64,000 nucleotides of DNA from JAJZVS01 sp963708095 (GTDB lineage: Bacteria; Pseudomonadota; Alphaproteobacteria; Acetobacterales; Acetobacteraceae). How positions within the stretch are numbered: position 1 is the first letter of the stretch; each line of letters starts with the position of its first letter. Below the pieces are notes generated by a model, which worked only from the letters and a program-made list of their open reading frames with translations, was not told the DNA's origin and did not search any database. Both the position numbers and the translations under genes were made by a program. This document shows, piece by piece, positions 8,953 through 17,214 of this stretch. The stretch lies in the NCBI GenBank assembly GCA_963708095.1, contig OY970182.1:4216001-4280000 (forward strand), in the 5' to 3' direction.

Positions 8953-9842
8953 GGCGCGCCTCCGCCGGCGGGGGGAACGGCGACTCGCGGGGTTGCGCCC
9001 TCCGGCGGGTCGAGTTGGCTCCAGACGCGGTGGTACAGGCCTTCGAACTGCGGCAGGAACCGCACGTTCACCGGGTCGCGCGGGCGCGGCAGGTCGGTCG
9101 TCACGATGTCACGGATGCGCCCGGGGCGGCGGCTCATGATGACGATCTGGTCGGACAGCGCGATCGCCTCCTCTATGTCGTGGGTGACGAAGACGATGGT
9201 GCGGCGTTCGGTGCTCCAGATGTTCAGGAGTTCGGCCTGCATCTGCAGCCGCATCTGGAAATCGAGCGCGCCGAACGGTTCGTCCATCAGCACCGTCTCG
9301 CGCGCATAGACGAGCACCTGCGCCAGCGCTGCCCGCTTGCGCATGCCGCCCGAAAGTTCCGCCGGTGCGTGGTGTTCGAACCCGGTGAGACCGACGAGGT
9401 TGATTGCCCAGGCCACCCGCTCCTGCGTTTCCGGATCGGCGCGCCGGCCGGCCAGGCGGCCGGCCTGGATGTCGAGTGGCAGGCGGACGTTGTCCCACAC
9501 GGTCCGCCACGGCAACAACGTGTCGTGCTGCGTCAGATAGCCGATGCCGACGGAGATGCCGCGCACCTCGCGCGTGCCGTAGCGCACCGTGCCGGTGGTC
9601 GGCGCCTCGAAGCCGGCGATCATGTCGAGGATGGTCGATTTGCCGCAGCCGCTCGGCCCGACGATGGAGACGAAGGCGCCGCGCGGAATCTCGAGCGAGA
9701 TATCGGACAGCGCGGTGATCTGCCGGTCGTCCTTGTAGAAATACTTCGTCACGTTCCGCAGCGAGATGGCAGCCGCCGCGAAAGGTGGCTCACGTGCAGG
9801 CAGAGCCTCGTTCTCCTGCCGCGTCGCGTGCAGTTGAGTCAT
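8949..9842 (-). CDS. ABC transporter ATP-binding protein (NitT/TauT type)
   Basis: 297 residues from the ATG at 9840-9842; the frame extends further upstream but over low-complexity sequence with no conserved content. Walker A GPSGCGKST, Q-loop, signature LSGGMRKR, Walker B VLMDEPFGALD and the switch FVTHDIEEAI are all intact, so it should hydrolyse ATP. TauB/SsuB-like. First gene of the importer operon on this strand, divergent from the LVIVD protein at 10043 with a 200-base shared control region. Confidence 0.9.
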   Translation of the reverse strand: MTQLHATRQENEALPAREPPFAAAAISLRNVTKYFYKDDRQITALSDISLEIPRGAFVSIVGPSGCGKSTILDMIAGFEAPTTGTVRYGTREVRGISVGIGYLTQHDTLLPWRTVWDNVRLPLDIQAGRLAGRRADPETQERVAWAINLVGLTGFEHHAPAELSGGMRKRAALAQVLVYARETVLMDEPFGALDFQMRLQMQAELLNIWSTERRTIVFVTHDIEEAIALSDQIVIMSRRPGRIRDIVTTDLPRPRDPVNVRFLPQFEGLYHRVWSQLDPPEGATPRVAVPPAGGGAP

Positions 9843-10042
9843 TGGACGTTCCCCGGATGGCCGACGCGGCCGTTCCTGTCGCGCAGACACTAACCCGGGC
9901 GCAGCGGAGCGGCAAGTTGCACGCTGTGCGGGAATCGGCAGATGCGTGCCCGCCGGAGCGGCGGGCCTTGAAGCCGGACACCGCGTGGCGCAGAATGCGT
10001 CCGCCGCAACGTGCTGTGCTGCCGACCCGAGGGGAAACGCGA

Positions 10043-11215
10043 ATGGTTGCTGAAGAGGCTTGGAACTTCCGCCTGCTCGGGCACGATCCATCCGCCGCCT
10101 GGGGCGGTGGCAGCCTGGTCGAGGTGCGCAACCGCCACGCGTATGTGGGCGCGGTCGGGGGCTCCTCCTTCACCGGCGCCGAGGGCTTCACGGTCCACGA
10201 CGTCAGCGATCCGCGTAGGCCGCGCAAGGTGTTCGAATTCCGCGCCCCGCCTGGCATCCACATGCACAAGCTGCGCTACGTCGACGGCGACTTCCTGTAT
10301 GTCAATTCGGAACGCCTGGCGGGCGAACGCGGCGCCGGGGCCCGCGCCGGCTTCTACATCTTCGACATAAGCCGCCCGGCCGAGCCGCGTCAGGTCGGGT
10401 TCTACGACATGCCCGGCAGCGGGCCGCACCGCTTCGGCGTCGACAACGCGCGCAAACTCGCCTTCCTCCCCAACGATGCGGAAGGCTGGAGCAAGCGCGT
10501 CATCTGGACCTTGGATATCAGCGAGCCGCTGAAACCGGAGGTGGTCGGGATCTGGGGCCTGCCGTGGCAGAGGGACGAGGGTGCGGGTCCCGCCAACGAT
10601 CCGCACCCGGCAGAGACCGCCTGCACCCTGCACGGGCCGCCGATGATCCGCGGCAACCGGATGTATGCCGCGTTCTGGGGCGGCGGCGTCGCGGTGATCG
10701 ATTGCACCGACCTCGCCAACATGAAACTCGTCGGGCATGTGAAATGGTCGCCGCCCTTCGTCGGCTCGACCCATACCGCCTGGCCGATCGGCGACCGGCC
10801 GTACTTGGTCGTTACCGACGAAGCGCGGGCGAAACAGAACTATTGGGACAGCCAGTTCATGTGGGTGCTCGACATCCGCGACGAGGCGAACCCGCTGCCC
10901 GTCTCCACCTGGTTCCCCGATCGCGACAAGTATTTCCATCGTGGCGGCCGGTTCGGCGCGCACAACATCCTGGAGAACATCCCGGCCGAGGGACGGTTCG
11001 CCAACACCGTCTTCATCACCTATTTCAACGCTGGCCTGCGTGCGGTCGACGTGAGCGATCCGCTGCGCCCCACCGAAGTGGGCTGCTACGTTCCCGCCTG
11101 CCCGGACGGGCAGAAGGCGATCCAGTCGAACGACGTCGGCACCGACGAGTTCGGCAATCTCTACCTGATCGACCGCTGGGGGGCGGGGATGCACATCCTG
11201 GAATACACGCGGTGA
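10043..11215 (+). CDS. LVIVD-repeat beta-propeller protein
   Basis: 390 residues from ATG 10043, which follows AGGGGAAA at 10029-10036. Repeated blade units of the LVIVD type are visible: VHDVSDPRRPRKVFEFRAP, IFDISRPAEPRQVGFYDMP, LDISEPLKPEVVGIWGLP, VIDCTDLANMKLVGHV and RAVDVSDPLRPTEVGCYVP. No signal peptide is obvious. Such propellers are widespread in soil bacteria and mostly uncharacterised; some sit beside catabolic genes and are annotated as choice-of-anchor or selenium-binding-like proteins. It is coupled by GTGA overlap to a small downstream gene. Biochemical role unknown. Confidence 0.8.
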   Translation: MVAEEAWNFRLLGHDPSAAWGGGSLVEVRNRHAYVGAVGGSSFTGAEGFTVHDVSDPRRPRKVFEFRAPPGIHMHKLRYVDGDFLYVNSERLAGERGAGARAGFYIFDISRPAEPRQVGFYDMPGSGPHRFGVDNARKLAFLPNDAEGWSKRVIWTLDISEPLKPEVVGIWGLPWQRDEGAGPANDPHPAETACTLHGPPMIRGNRMYAAFWGGGVAVIDCTDLANMKLVGHVKWSPPFVGSTHTAWPIGDRPYLVVTDEARAKQNYWDSQFMWVLDIRDEANPLPVSTWFPDRDKYFHRGGRFGAHNILENIPAEGRFANTVFITYFNAGLRAVDVSDPLRPTEVGCYVPACPDGQKAIQSNDVGTDEFGNLYLIDRWGAGMHILEYTR

Positions 11216-11466
11216 GCGATGTGTGCGACGCCTGCGACGCCCCGGCGGCAACTGCCCGCCCCACCGCGGCGCTGATCGCACGCACCCGTGCGGTCGAGGC
11301 GTCGCTCCCAGGCGAGCGCGTGGCGGAGGCGGCGTTCGGCGTGTTCTTCGGCACGCAGGGCGGCGCCATCGCCTGGCGGGACTATCAGCGGCTGTTGCGC
11401 TGCCGCGATACCGCCGCCGCCAGCCTGCCGGGTCGCGCGGTCCGGGCGCTCCGGTGCGAGGCCTGA
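11212..11466 (+). CDS. Small protein coupled to LVIVD protein, unknown function
   Basis: 84 residues beginning at a GTG that overlaps the TGA of the LVIVD gene (GTGA at 11212-11215). The sequence starts with VSDVCDACDAP, a CxxC pair, and contains an Ala/Arg-rich helical remainder with FGVFFGTQGGAIAWRDYQRLL in the middle. No family was recognised. The tight coupling suggests a partner of the propeller; the cysteine pair could bind metal, but that is speculation. Confidence 0.55.
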   Translation: MSDVCDACDAPAATARPTAALIARTRAVEASLPGERVAEAAFGVFFGTQGGAIAWRDYQRLLRCRDTAAASLPGRAVRALRCEA

Positions 11467-11507
11467 CCGTTCGATAGCACGGCCAGGGTGCCCTTGCGCC
11501 CGGTGAT

Positions 11508-12566
11508 TCAGTTCAAGGTCCGGAACGTCGGCATCACGGAGCTGCACAGAAGTTCGAGGGAATGCATGACCCGCGCGTGCGGGATGCGGCTGCCGCAGTT
11601 CAGTTCTGTCAGGATGCCGTCGATGCCCAGTTCCTCGCGCAGTTCCGCCAGCCGGTCAGTCACCATCTGCGGCGTGCCGACGATGATCTTTTCACGCAGC
11701 ACTTCGTCATAGTCGATGCTTTGCAGTTTCTGGCCGCGTTCGGCGCGCTGCTCGATCGCGCGGGCGCCGCTGCTGCCGGCGGATTGTTCCAGTTGCGCGC
11801 CAAGCACGCGGTAGAAATGCATGATGCTGGATTCCGGCTCGTCCCGGGCCCGGGTTTCCGTGTCCGCCAGGTAGACCGGCACGCGGAGGAAGACCTGGCC
11901 GCGGCCGGGATGGCCGGCGGCGGCGTAGGCGTCACGGTAGGCGTGCAGGAGCGGGCCGAGTTCCGACAATGTCCCGAGCCGCACGGCGCAGAAGATCGGA
12001 TAGCCCATGGCGCCGATCGCGGCGTAGGTGTCGGGGCTGGTGGCGGCGATGCGGATGTCCGGTAGCGGTTGCTGATAGGGTTTCGGCACCAGACAAAGGT
12101 CGTGGAAGCGGTAGAACTTGCCCTCGAAACTGAAGCGTTCCTGGGTCCACGCGCGGCGGACGATCTCCAGCACCTCGGCGAAGCGCTCGCGGCTTTCGGC
12201 GTAGGGGATGCCGTAGGCCTCATAGGTGCGCGGGAAGCCGCTGCGGCCGACGCCAAAGATCAGTCTCCCGTGACTGAGCTGGTCGACCGTGGCGGCTTCC
12301 TCGGCCAGGCGCAGCGGGTGGCAGAGCGGCAGGACCTGCACGGCGGTGCCGATCTTCATCCGCGTGGTGCGGGCGGCGATGGCAGCCGCGATGGTGAGCG
12401 GGGCGGCGAGCACCGAGCGTTCCGGTGCGACATGCAGTTCCGCCAGCCACATCGCGTCCAGGCCCCAGCGTTCTGCGGCGTCCACCTGTTCGAAGGCATC
12501 GGCGAAGGCCGCGGCCTCGGTCTGGCCGGGGCTGCGCTGGAATTCATGGAACATGCCGAATTCCAT
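11508..12566 (-). CDS. LLM-class flavin-dependent oxidoreductase (luciferase-like)
   Basis: 352 residues with the bacterial luciferase-like barrel: WGLDAMWLAELH near residue 35, RTTRMKIGTAVQVLPLCHPLRLAEE, and VDQLSHGRLIFGVGRSGF, where the SxGR-FGVG loop is the flavin-phosphate region. Single-component-looking, closer to the alkanal monooxygenase-like branch than to the NtaA type at 3993. It faces the LVIVD operon and ends the catabolic region; flavin (FMN or F420) and substrate cannot be told from sequence. Confidence 0.85.
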   Translation of the reverse strand: MEFGMFHEFQRSPGQTEAAAFADAFEQVDAAERWGLDAMWLAELHVAPERSVLAAPLTIAAAIAARTTRMKIGTAVQVLPLCHPLRLAEEAATVDQLSHGRLIFGVGRSGFPRTYEAYGIPYAESRERFAEVLEIVRRAWTQERFSFEGKFYRFHDLCLVPKPYQQPLPDIRIAATSPDTYAAIGAMGYPIFCAVRLGTLSELGPLLHAYRDAYAAAGHPGRGQVFLRVPVYLADTETRARDEPESSIMHFYRVLGAQLEQSAGSSGARAIEQRAERGQKLQSIDYDEVLREKIIVGTPQMVTDRLAELREELGIDGILTELNCGSRIPHARVMHSLELLCSSVMPTFRTLN

Positions 12567-12722
12567 GGGCGTTGGCTCCCTTTGGTGGCGGCCTCTGGCG
12601 GGCCGGTTGGGATGCGCCGGCGTGGCGCGAAGGGGGAACGATAGGCTGCTCCTGCCGACCCTGCCAGTCGTTGCGCCGGCCGGCGGCTCGGGTCGACGTT
12701 CGGCGACGGGCGGGTTCCATTG

Positions 12723-12751
12723 AAAAAGCCGGGTCCGTCGAACGGACCCGG
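12723..12751 (-). terminator. Rho-independent terminator of the 485-residue gene
   Basis: On the minus strand a perfect 10-bp stem (CCGGGTCCGT / ACGGACCCGG) with a 3-base loop is followed directly by GC then TTTTT. It lies 110 bases past the stop of the minus-strand gene ending at 12863. The rest of 12567-12862 shows nothing recognisable. Confidence 0.85.
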
Positions 12752-12862
12752 TGTTGCAACGGAATTGGCCTCAGGCGGACCTCAGGTTTCGTGCATGCTG
12801 CCGCGTCCGGAGGCACGAACCGGGACGCGCGGACTGCTCGCCCGCCCCACGACGCAGCGACG

Positions 12863-14320
12863 CTACGCCGCGTGCAGCAGATCGAGCGCCTCCTCGTAGA
12901 TTTCCATGTTCTTGCCGAAGGAAATCGCTGCCGCCTGGGCGCCGCAAACCAGATGCATCCAGCGCCAAGGCTCGCGGGTGGCGTGGAATTCCTCCACGAT
13001 CGCCTGGTGATGCTTGAACGCATGCATTTCGGTGAAGCTGTCGTGGCACACGATCTCTCCCAGCCGGCGCATCAGGGCCTGCGCATCATAACCGGCCTGA
13101 ACATAGTGCTGAGCCAGGTTCACCGTCTCCTTGACTTCCGGCACCGCCCGCATTTTGCCGAGGTTGGTGACGGTGGACCAGTCGGTCGGCGGCTGCTGAT
13201 GGATGCTGTGCGTGATGGCCTCCAACAAGGCCTCCTGCGTGCGCGGCGGCAGGGCAGCGACCGCAGCCGGATCCGGCTGCGGAGAGGGTTCCATCCGATA
13301 CTGGGTTGCCTTCACCTCCGGGCCAGTGTGCCAGAGTAACAAGATCAGCAGCTTGTTCCGCATGCTCAAGCCGTCGAGCCGCAGCAGGTAGCGCCGCAGG
13401 TTGGCGCTCGTATGCAGGTGGACATCCATGGGGTTCCCCGTGAGGGAACGCAGGAACAGTCCGGCCGCACCGATGGACAGAGCTTCGCCCGCACCTTCGA
13501 GTGATAGTCCGTCCGCGAGGGCTTTGGCCAGCAGCACGGGAATTTCGCTATAGACGCTGCACCGCCCGATGGCTTCGCCGATCCGGCCGATCACCGCCGT
13601 TTCATCCGCACCGGTCCGCTGGCGCAGGATGCGGGTCAGAAGCTGATGCTCCTCGATCAGCGCATCGACCTCCGGGACGCTTCTTTGGGTGGGGAAGCGC
13701 GCGACATAGCGCACGGCCGGGCGCATCAGCACAGGCAGATACTCGTGTCCGAGAATGTCCAGGGCACGCCAGGTGTAGGCGGGAAAGATGAAGTAGTGAT
13801 CGTCCAGGACGTTCTTCGGGATGGCCACGCTCAGCAGGAGATCGAGTGCCTCGATCGGGGGAACATGCTCCCACAGCCACAGGAAAAGATGATCCGCCTT
13901 GTTGCTTTCGCCCCGGCCGGCGGCTTTCAGGAAGGCCGCTTTGGTCGCCTCGACGCCGCCGGCGTCCAGCGGCGCGAAGTCCAGCAGGCTGTACGGGCCG
14001 GTCACCGGGTCGTGGATGTGCTTGTTCGCCAGGGCCACATGTTGCAGGACCGGCAGAAACCGCTGCTCGCCTTCCAGCCGGCCGACCAGCTTCGACACCG
14101 CGTACAGGCCTGCCAGGGGATGCAGCGGGCCGCCGTGATGGCCCGGCGGCAGGTCGGAGGAGCGCGTCACGGCGAGGGCGGAGGCCGTCAGCATGGTCTG
14201 CGTCGGCACCCCCGAACGCAGCTTGTCCAAGGTGCGATCCAGGATTTCGTCGCGGGGCGTTGCCTCGACGAACTGGACCAGCGGCTCGATTGAATCGGAA
14301 AAACGGACGCGTTCCGGCAT
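12863..14320 (-). CDS. Protein of unknown function, 485 residues, His-rich helical
   Basis: Start ATG at 14318-14320, preceded by GGAAGGATC; the frame extends upstream but loses character. The protein is predicted largely helical and carries many histidines in conserved-looking clusters: SSDLPPGHHGGPLHPLAG, LANKHIHDP, AFKHHQAIVEEFH and WRWMHLVCGAQAAAIS. The layout is faintly like the questin-oxidase-type helical proteins but I do not claim membership. No signal peptide or membrane span. It stands alone with its own terminator and is divergent from mntR. The paired histidines suggest a metal- or haem-dependent enzyme; this is inference. Confidence 0.7.
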   Translation of the reverse strand: MPERVRFSDSIEPLVQFVEATPRDEILDRTLDKLRSGVPTQTMLTASALAVTRSSDLPPGHHGGPLHPLAGLYAVSKLVGRLEGEQRFLPVLQHVALANKHIHDPVTGPYSLLDFAPLDAGGVEATKAAFLKAAGRGESNKADHLFLWLWEHVPPIEALDLLLSVAIPKNVLDDHYFIFPAYTWRALDILGHEYLPVLMRPAVRYVARFPTQRSVPEVDALIEEHQLLTRILRQRTGADETAVIGRIGEAIGRCSVYSEIPVLLAKALADGLSLEGAGEALSIGAAGLFLRSLTGNPMDVHLHTSANLRRYLLRLDGLSMRNKLLILLLWHTGPEVKATQYRMEPSPQPDPAAVAALPPRTQEALLEAITHSIHQQPPTDWSTVTNLGKMRAVPEVKETVNLAQHYVQAGYDAQALMRRLGEIVCHDSFTEMHAFKHHQAIVEEFHATREPWRWMHLVCGAQAAAISFGKNMEIYEEALDLLHAA

Positions 14321-14786
14321 GGTTTCGGATCCTTCCCTGGGTGCGTCAGCGCACGACGATTCTTGGACACTTCGGCGCGGTCGGGCCTCGCCCCACCGCT
14401 CATAGGCAAGGGCGGCACGCGGCCCCGTGTGATGCTCGCGCCGCTGGCGGGTCGTGTCAAACGCCAGGAAGCGGATCATTGCCGCCGTGCGACAGGAACA
14501 AGTCCGGAGCGGTTGCAAGACGCTCGACATTCAAGCTGCGGCACGCCGGCCCCCTGGCGTGTCCGGCGGTCGCCGGGCCGCCGGCGAAGCCAATCCACCA
14601 CACCCGGATGCCGGGAATCCCATCGGGACGCGCATGTTGGTATCGCCCCGCCCCTGCCACCGCCCCTGCCGCCGCCCGGCGTCCGGGGGCGTCCGCCGGA
14701 GCCCGTCCCCGCCCCACTTCCGCCGCCGGCCCGCCGCGGCTATTCCTCTCCCGCCGGGAACACCCAAGCAACCCGAGGAGCCGGCC
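14321..14786. other. Divergent intergenic region, no gene seen
   Basis: 466 bases between the 485-residue gene (minus) and mntR (plus). The half near mntR is a C-rich low-complexity stretch (14650-14760). A TTGACA hexamer occurs on the minus strand around 14455-14460 but without a convincing -10. GAGGAG at 14775-14780 is the mntR ribosome-binding site. Nothing else stands out. Confidence 0.5.
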
Positions 14787-15506
14787 GTGTCCCGACCGTC
14801 CACCGTCCGCCGATCCAGCGCTGATCCCGCCCCCGCGCGGGCGGCGGCGGCCGCGCAGGTCCTGCCCGCCGAACCCGAGCAGGCGCGCCGCTTCGGCAAG
14901 GCCCGCACCGCCCGCGCAGCCGCCCTTCACGAAGACTATGTCGAGCTGATCGCCGACCTGCTCGCTGCCGGCGGCGAAGCGCGCACCACCGACATCGCCC
15001 GCCGGCTGGGCGTCTCCCACCCCACCGCCAACAAATGCATCGCCCGGCTGAAGCGCGCCGGCCTCGCCACCGCGCTTCCGTATCGCGGCGTGTTCCTCAC
15101 CGCCGCCGGCCACGCGCTGGCCGAGCGGGTGCGCACCCGCCACCGCCTGGTCGTCGACCTGCTGCGCGCCGTCGGCGTCGGCCGTGAAGACGCGGAATCG
15201 GATGCCGAGGGGATCGAGCACCACGTCTCCGACGCCACCCTCGTTGCCTTCGCCCGCTTCCTTGGCCTGACCCCGCCGCCGGCCGCCCCGTTGCAGGGGC
15301 CGGCAAAATCCTCGTTGTCCGCCGATCCCGAATCCGCCATAACCCGTCGATCCCGAGCATCCGGCGCGGGAGAGAGCGGCCGTGATCCGGCCGCCGCCGA
15401 AGGCGCAACCGGCCCCCGGAAACGCTCAGGCAAAAGGACCGCGCCGGGATCAGGGATCTCTGGAAAGCCGGACGGCATCGCGTCGCCGCCCGCACCGACG
15501 GAGTAA
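14787..15506 (+). CDS. mntR: MntR-type metalloregulator with C-terminal extension into riboswitch
   Basis: 239 residues from GTG 14787 (GAGGAG 6 bases upstream). Residues ~45-165 match MntR/DtxR-type manganese repressors: HEDYVELIADLLAAGGEA (first metal ligands), the winged helix TDIARRLGVSHPTANKCIARL, and ESDAEGIEHHVSDATL with the Glu/His metal site. MntR normally ends after 'FARFLG' (about residue 168). Here the frame stays open for ~70 more Ser/Gly/Arg/Pro-rich residues that are encoded by the glycine riboswitch (15361-15506). The first ~45 residues are also low-complexity. It represses Mn uptake genes in relatives; no Mn transporter is in the window. Confidence 0.85.
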   Translation: MSRPSTVRRSSADPAPARAAAAAQVLPAEPEQARRFGKARTARAAALHEDYVELIADLLAAGGEARTTDIARRLGVSHPTANKCIARLKRAGLATALPYRGVFLTAAGHALAERVRTRHRLVVDLLRAVGVGREDAESDAEGIEHHVSDATLVAFARFLGLTPPPAAPLQGPAKSSLSADPESAITRRSRASGAGESGRDPAAAEGATGPRKRSGKRTAPGSGISGKPDGIASPPAPTE

Positions 15507-15570
15507 GGACGCCCCCGGCCGCATGCTCCGGGGTACCGTCTGAATCTCTCAGGTTTCGCGACAGAGGGGG
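15361..15570 (+). promoter_or_regulatory. Tandem glycine riboswitch upstream of gcvT
   Basis: Two aptamers are readable. Aptamer 1 (15361-15447) has P1 CCGGCGCGG/CCGCGCCGG, the GAGAG entry, GCCGAAGGCGCAACC and CTCAGGCAAAAGGACC. Aptamer 2 (about 15453-15568) has TCTCTGGAAAGCC, CCGACGGAGTAAGGAC and CTCTCAGGTTTCGCGACAGAGG. This is the glycine-sensing switch that activates glycine-cleavage genes, and gcvT starts 54 bases later. Unusually, aptamer 1 and half of aptamer 2 lie inside the mntR reading frame, which stops at 15506. Confidence 0.95.
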
Positions 15571-15623
15571 GTCAGCCGCATGGGCATCTTGCCTGTGTGG
15601 GGACCCTGTCTGCGGAGCCCTGC

Positions 15624-16778
15624 GTGTCCGAATCCACTCTTGCCGACCCGGCCGCGCTGCGCCTCACGCCGCTCGATGCGTGGCATAGGGCGCAGGGCGC
15701 GCGCATGGTCCCGTTCGCGGGCTACGCGATGCCGGTGCAGTACGCCCCGCCGCCGACGCTCGCCGCGCGCTGCCGCGGCGGCGTGCTCGCCGAGCATCTG
15801 CACTGCCGCACCCAGGCGGCGCTGTTCGACGTCTCCCACATGGGCCAGGCTTGGCTCACCGGCCCGGGCGCGGCGGCGGCGCTGGAACGCCTGGTGCCGG
15901 GCGACATCGCCGGCCTGGCTCCCGGCCACCAGCGCTACACCTTGCTGACCAACGAAACGGGCGGCATCCTCGACGACCTGATGGTGGCGAACACGGGCGA
16001 GGGCCGGCTGTTCCTGGTGGTCAACGCCAGCCGTAAAGACGCCGATTTCGCCCATATCGCCGCCGCGCTGCCGGCGGGCGTGCAGCTTGAGCCGCTGGCG
16101 GAGCGTGCCCTGCTGGCGCTGCAAGGTCCGCAGGCCGCGGCAGTGCTGCGCCGGCTGTGCCCGCCCGCCGCCGCGCTGCCGTTTCTTGGTGTCGCCGCGC
16201 TGCCGGTGGCGGGGACCGACTGCCTGATCTCCCGCTCCGGCTATACCGGCGAAGACGGGTTCGAGCTGTCCGTCCCCGCCGGGCGCGCCGAGGCGCTTGC
16301 CGCCGCGGTGCTGGCCGAGCCCGAGGTCGCACCGGCCGGCCTTGGCGCGCGGGATTCGTTGCGGCTGGAAGCCGGGCTGTGCCTGTACGGCAGCGACATC
16401 GACACGGAGACCACTCCGGTCGAAGCCGGCCTCGCCTGGACCATCGGCAAGCGCCGCCGCCAGGACTGGGGCTTTCCCGGTGCCGCCACGATCCGCGCAC
16501 AGCTCGAAGTCGGGCCGCCGCGCCGGCGTGTCGGGCTGCAGCCGGAAGGTCGCGCGCCCGCCCGCGCCGGCGCGGCGATCCTGGATGCCGAGGGCGCGAC
16601 GGTCGGCACCGTCACCTCCGGCCTGTTTTCGCCCTCGCTGAACGCGCCGATCGCGATGGGCTACGTGCGCCGCGCGCTTGCCGCGCCGTCCACCCGCCTC
16701 GCCCTGCAGGTGCGCGGCGCCGCTTTGCCGGCCGTCGTCGTGCGGCTGCCCTTCGTAGCCCACCACTACGTCGCCTGA
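15624..16778 (+). CDS. gcvT: Glycine cleavage system T protein (aminomethyltransferase)
   Basis: 384 residues from GTG 15624 (GGAG 7 bases upstream); an earlier in-frame GTG at 15597 is less well placed. Transfers the methylene group from the aminomethyl-lipoyl H protein to tetrahydrofolate, releasing ammonia. Typical segments: ARMVPFAGYAMPVQY, ALFDVSHMGQAWLTG, YTLLTNETGGILDDLM and SRSGYTGEDGFELSVP, and the C-terminal GCVT_C barrel ending in GYVRR. Length is normal. First gene of gcvT-gcvH-gcvP under the glycine riboswitch; cytoplasmic. Confidence 0.95.
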   Translation: MSESTLADPAALRLTPLDAWHRAQGARMVPFAGYAMPVQYAPPPTLAARCRGGVLAEHLHCRTQAALFDVSHMGQAWLTGPGAAAALERLVPGDIAGLAPGHQRYTLLTNETGGILDDLMVANTGEGRLFLVVNASRKDADFAHIAAALPAGVQLEPLAERALLALQGPQAAAVLRRLCPPAAALPFLGVAALPVAGTDCLISRSGYTGEDGFELSVPAGRAEALAAAVLAEPEVAPAGLGARDSLRLEAGLCLYGSDIDTETTPVEAGLAWTIGKRRRQDWGFPGAATIRAQLEVGPPRRRVGLQPEGRAPARAGAAILDAEGATVGTVTSGLFSPSLNAPIAMGYVRRALAAPSTRLALQVRGAALPAVVVRLPFVAHHYVA

Positions 16779-16818
16779 TTCTTCCCGCTCCTTTCCCATC
16801 TGGCCAGGACGCTCCGCC

Positions 16819-17214
16819 ATGCCCGCGAAACCCGCCCACGAAACCCGTTACTCCCGTGATCACGAATGGGTCCGCCTGGATGGCGACATCGCCACCGTCG
16901 GCATCAGCGACCATGCGCAGGAAGCGCTCGGCGACCTCGTGTTCGTCGAGCTGCCGGAGATCGACCGCACCCTGGAGGCCGGGGAAGCCTGTGCGGTGGT
17001 GGAAAGCGTGAAAGCCGCCTCCGACGTATTCGCTCCGCTCGCCGGCAAGGTGGTGGAAACGAACCAGGCGGTGGTCGATGAACCGGCCCTGCTGAACGCG
17101 GATGCCGAGGGCGAGGGCTGGCTGTTCCGCCTGGAACTGGACGATCCGGCCGCAGCGGACGCGCTGATGGACGCCGCCGCTTACGCTGCCTTCCTCGAGG
17201 AGGAAGGCGCGTGA
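16819..17214 (+). CDS. gcvH: Glycine cleavage system H protein (lipoyl carrier)
   Basis: 131 residues. The lipoylation motif VVESVKAASDVFAPLAG places the modified Lys at residue 65, between two beta-hairpins as in all H proteins. Opens with ETRYSRDHEWVRLDGDIATVGI, the standard H-protein start. It shuttles the aminomethyl intermediate between P, T and L proteins. 40 bases after gcvT; its TGA overlaps the gcvP GTG (GTGA). No L protein (lpd) is encoded in the window, so that subunit is shared from elsewhere. Confidence 0.97.
   Translation: MPAKPAHETRYSRDHEWVRLDGDIATVGISDHAQEALGDLVFVELPEIDRTLEAGEACAVVESVKAASDVFAPLAGKVVETNQAVVDEPALLNADAEGEGWLFRLELDDPAAADALMDAAAYAAFLEEEGA

Noticed and set aside
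9361..9400. tRNA-like GGTTCGAACAC pattern on the minus strand
   Set aside because: Lies inside the ABC ATPase coding sequence (FEHHAPAEL); no acceptor or anticodon arms.
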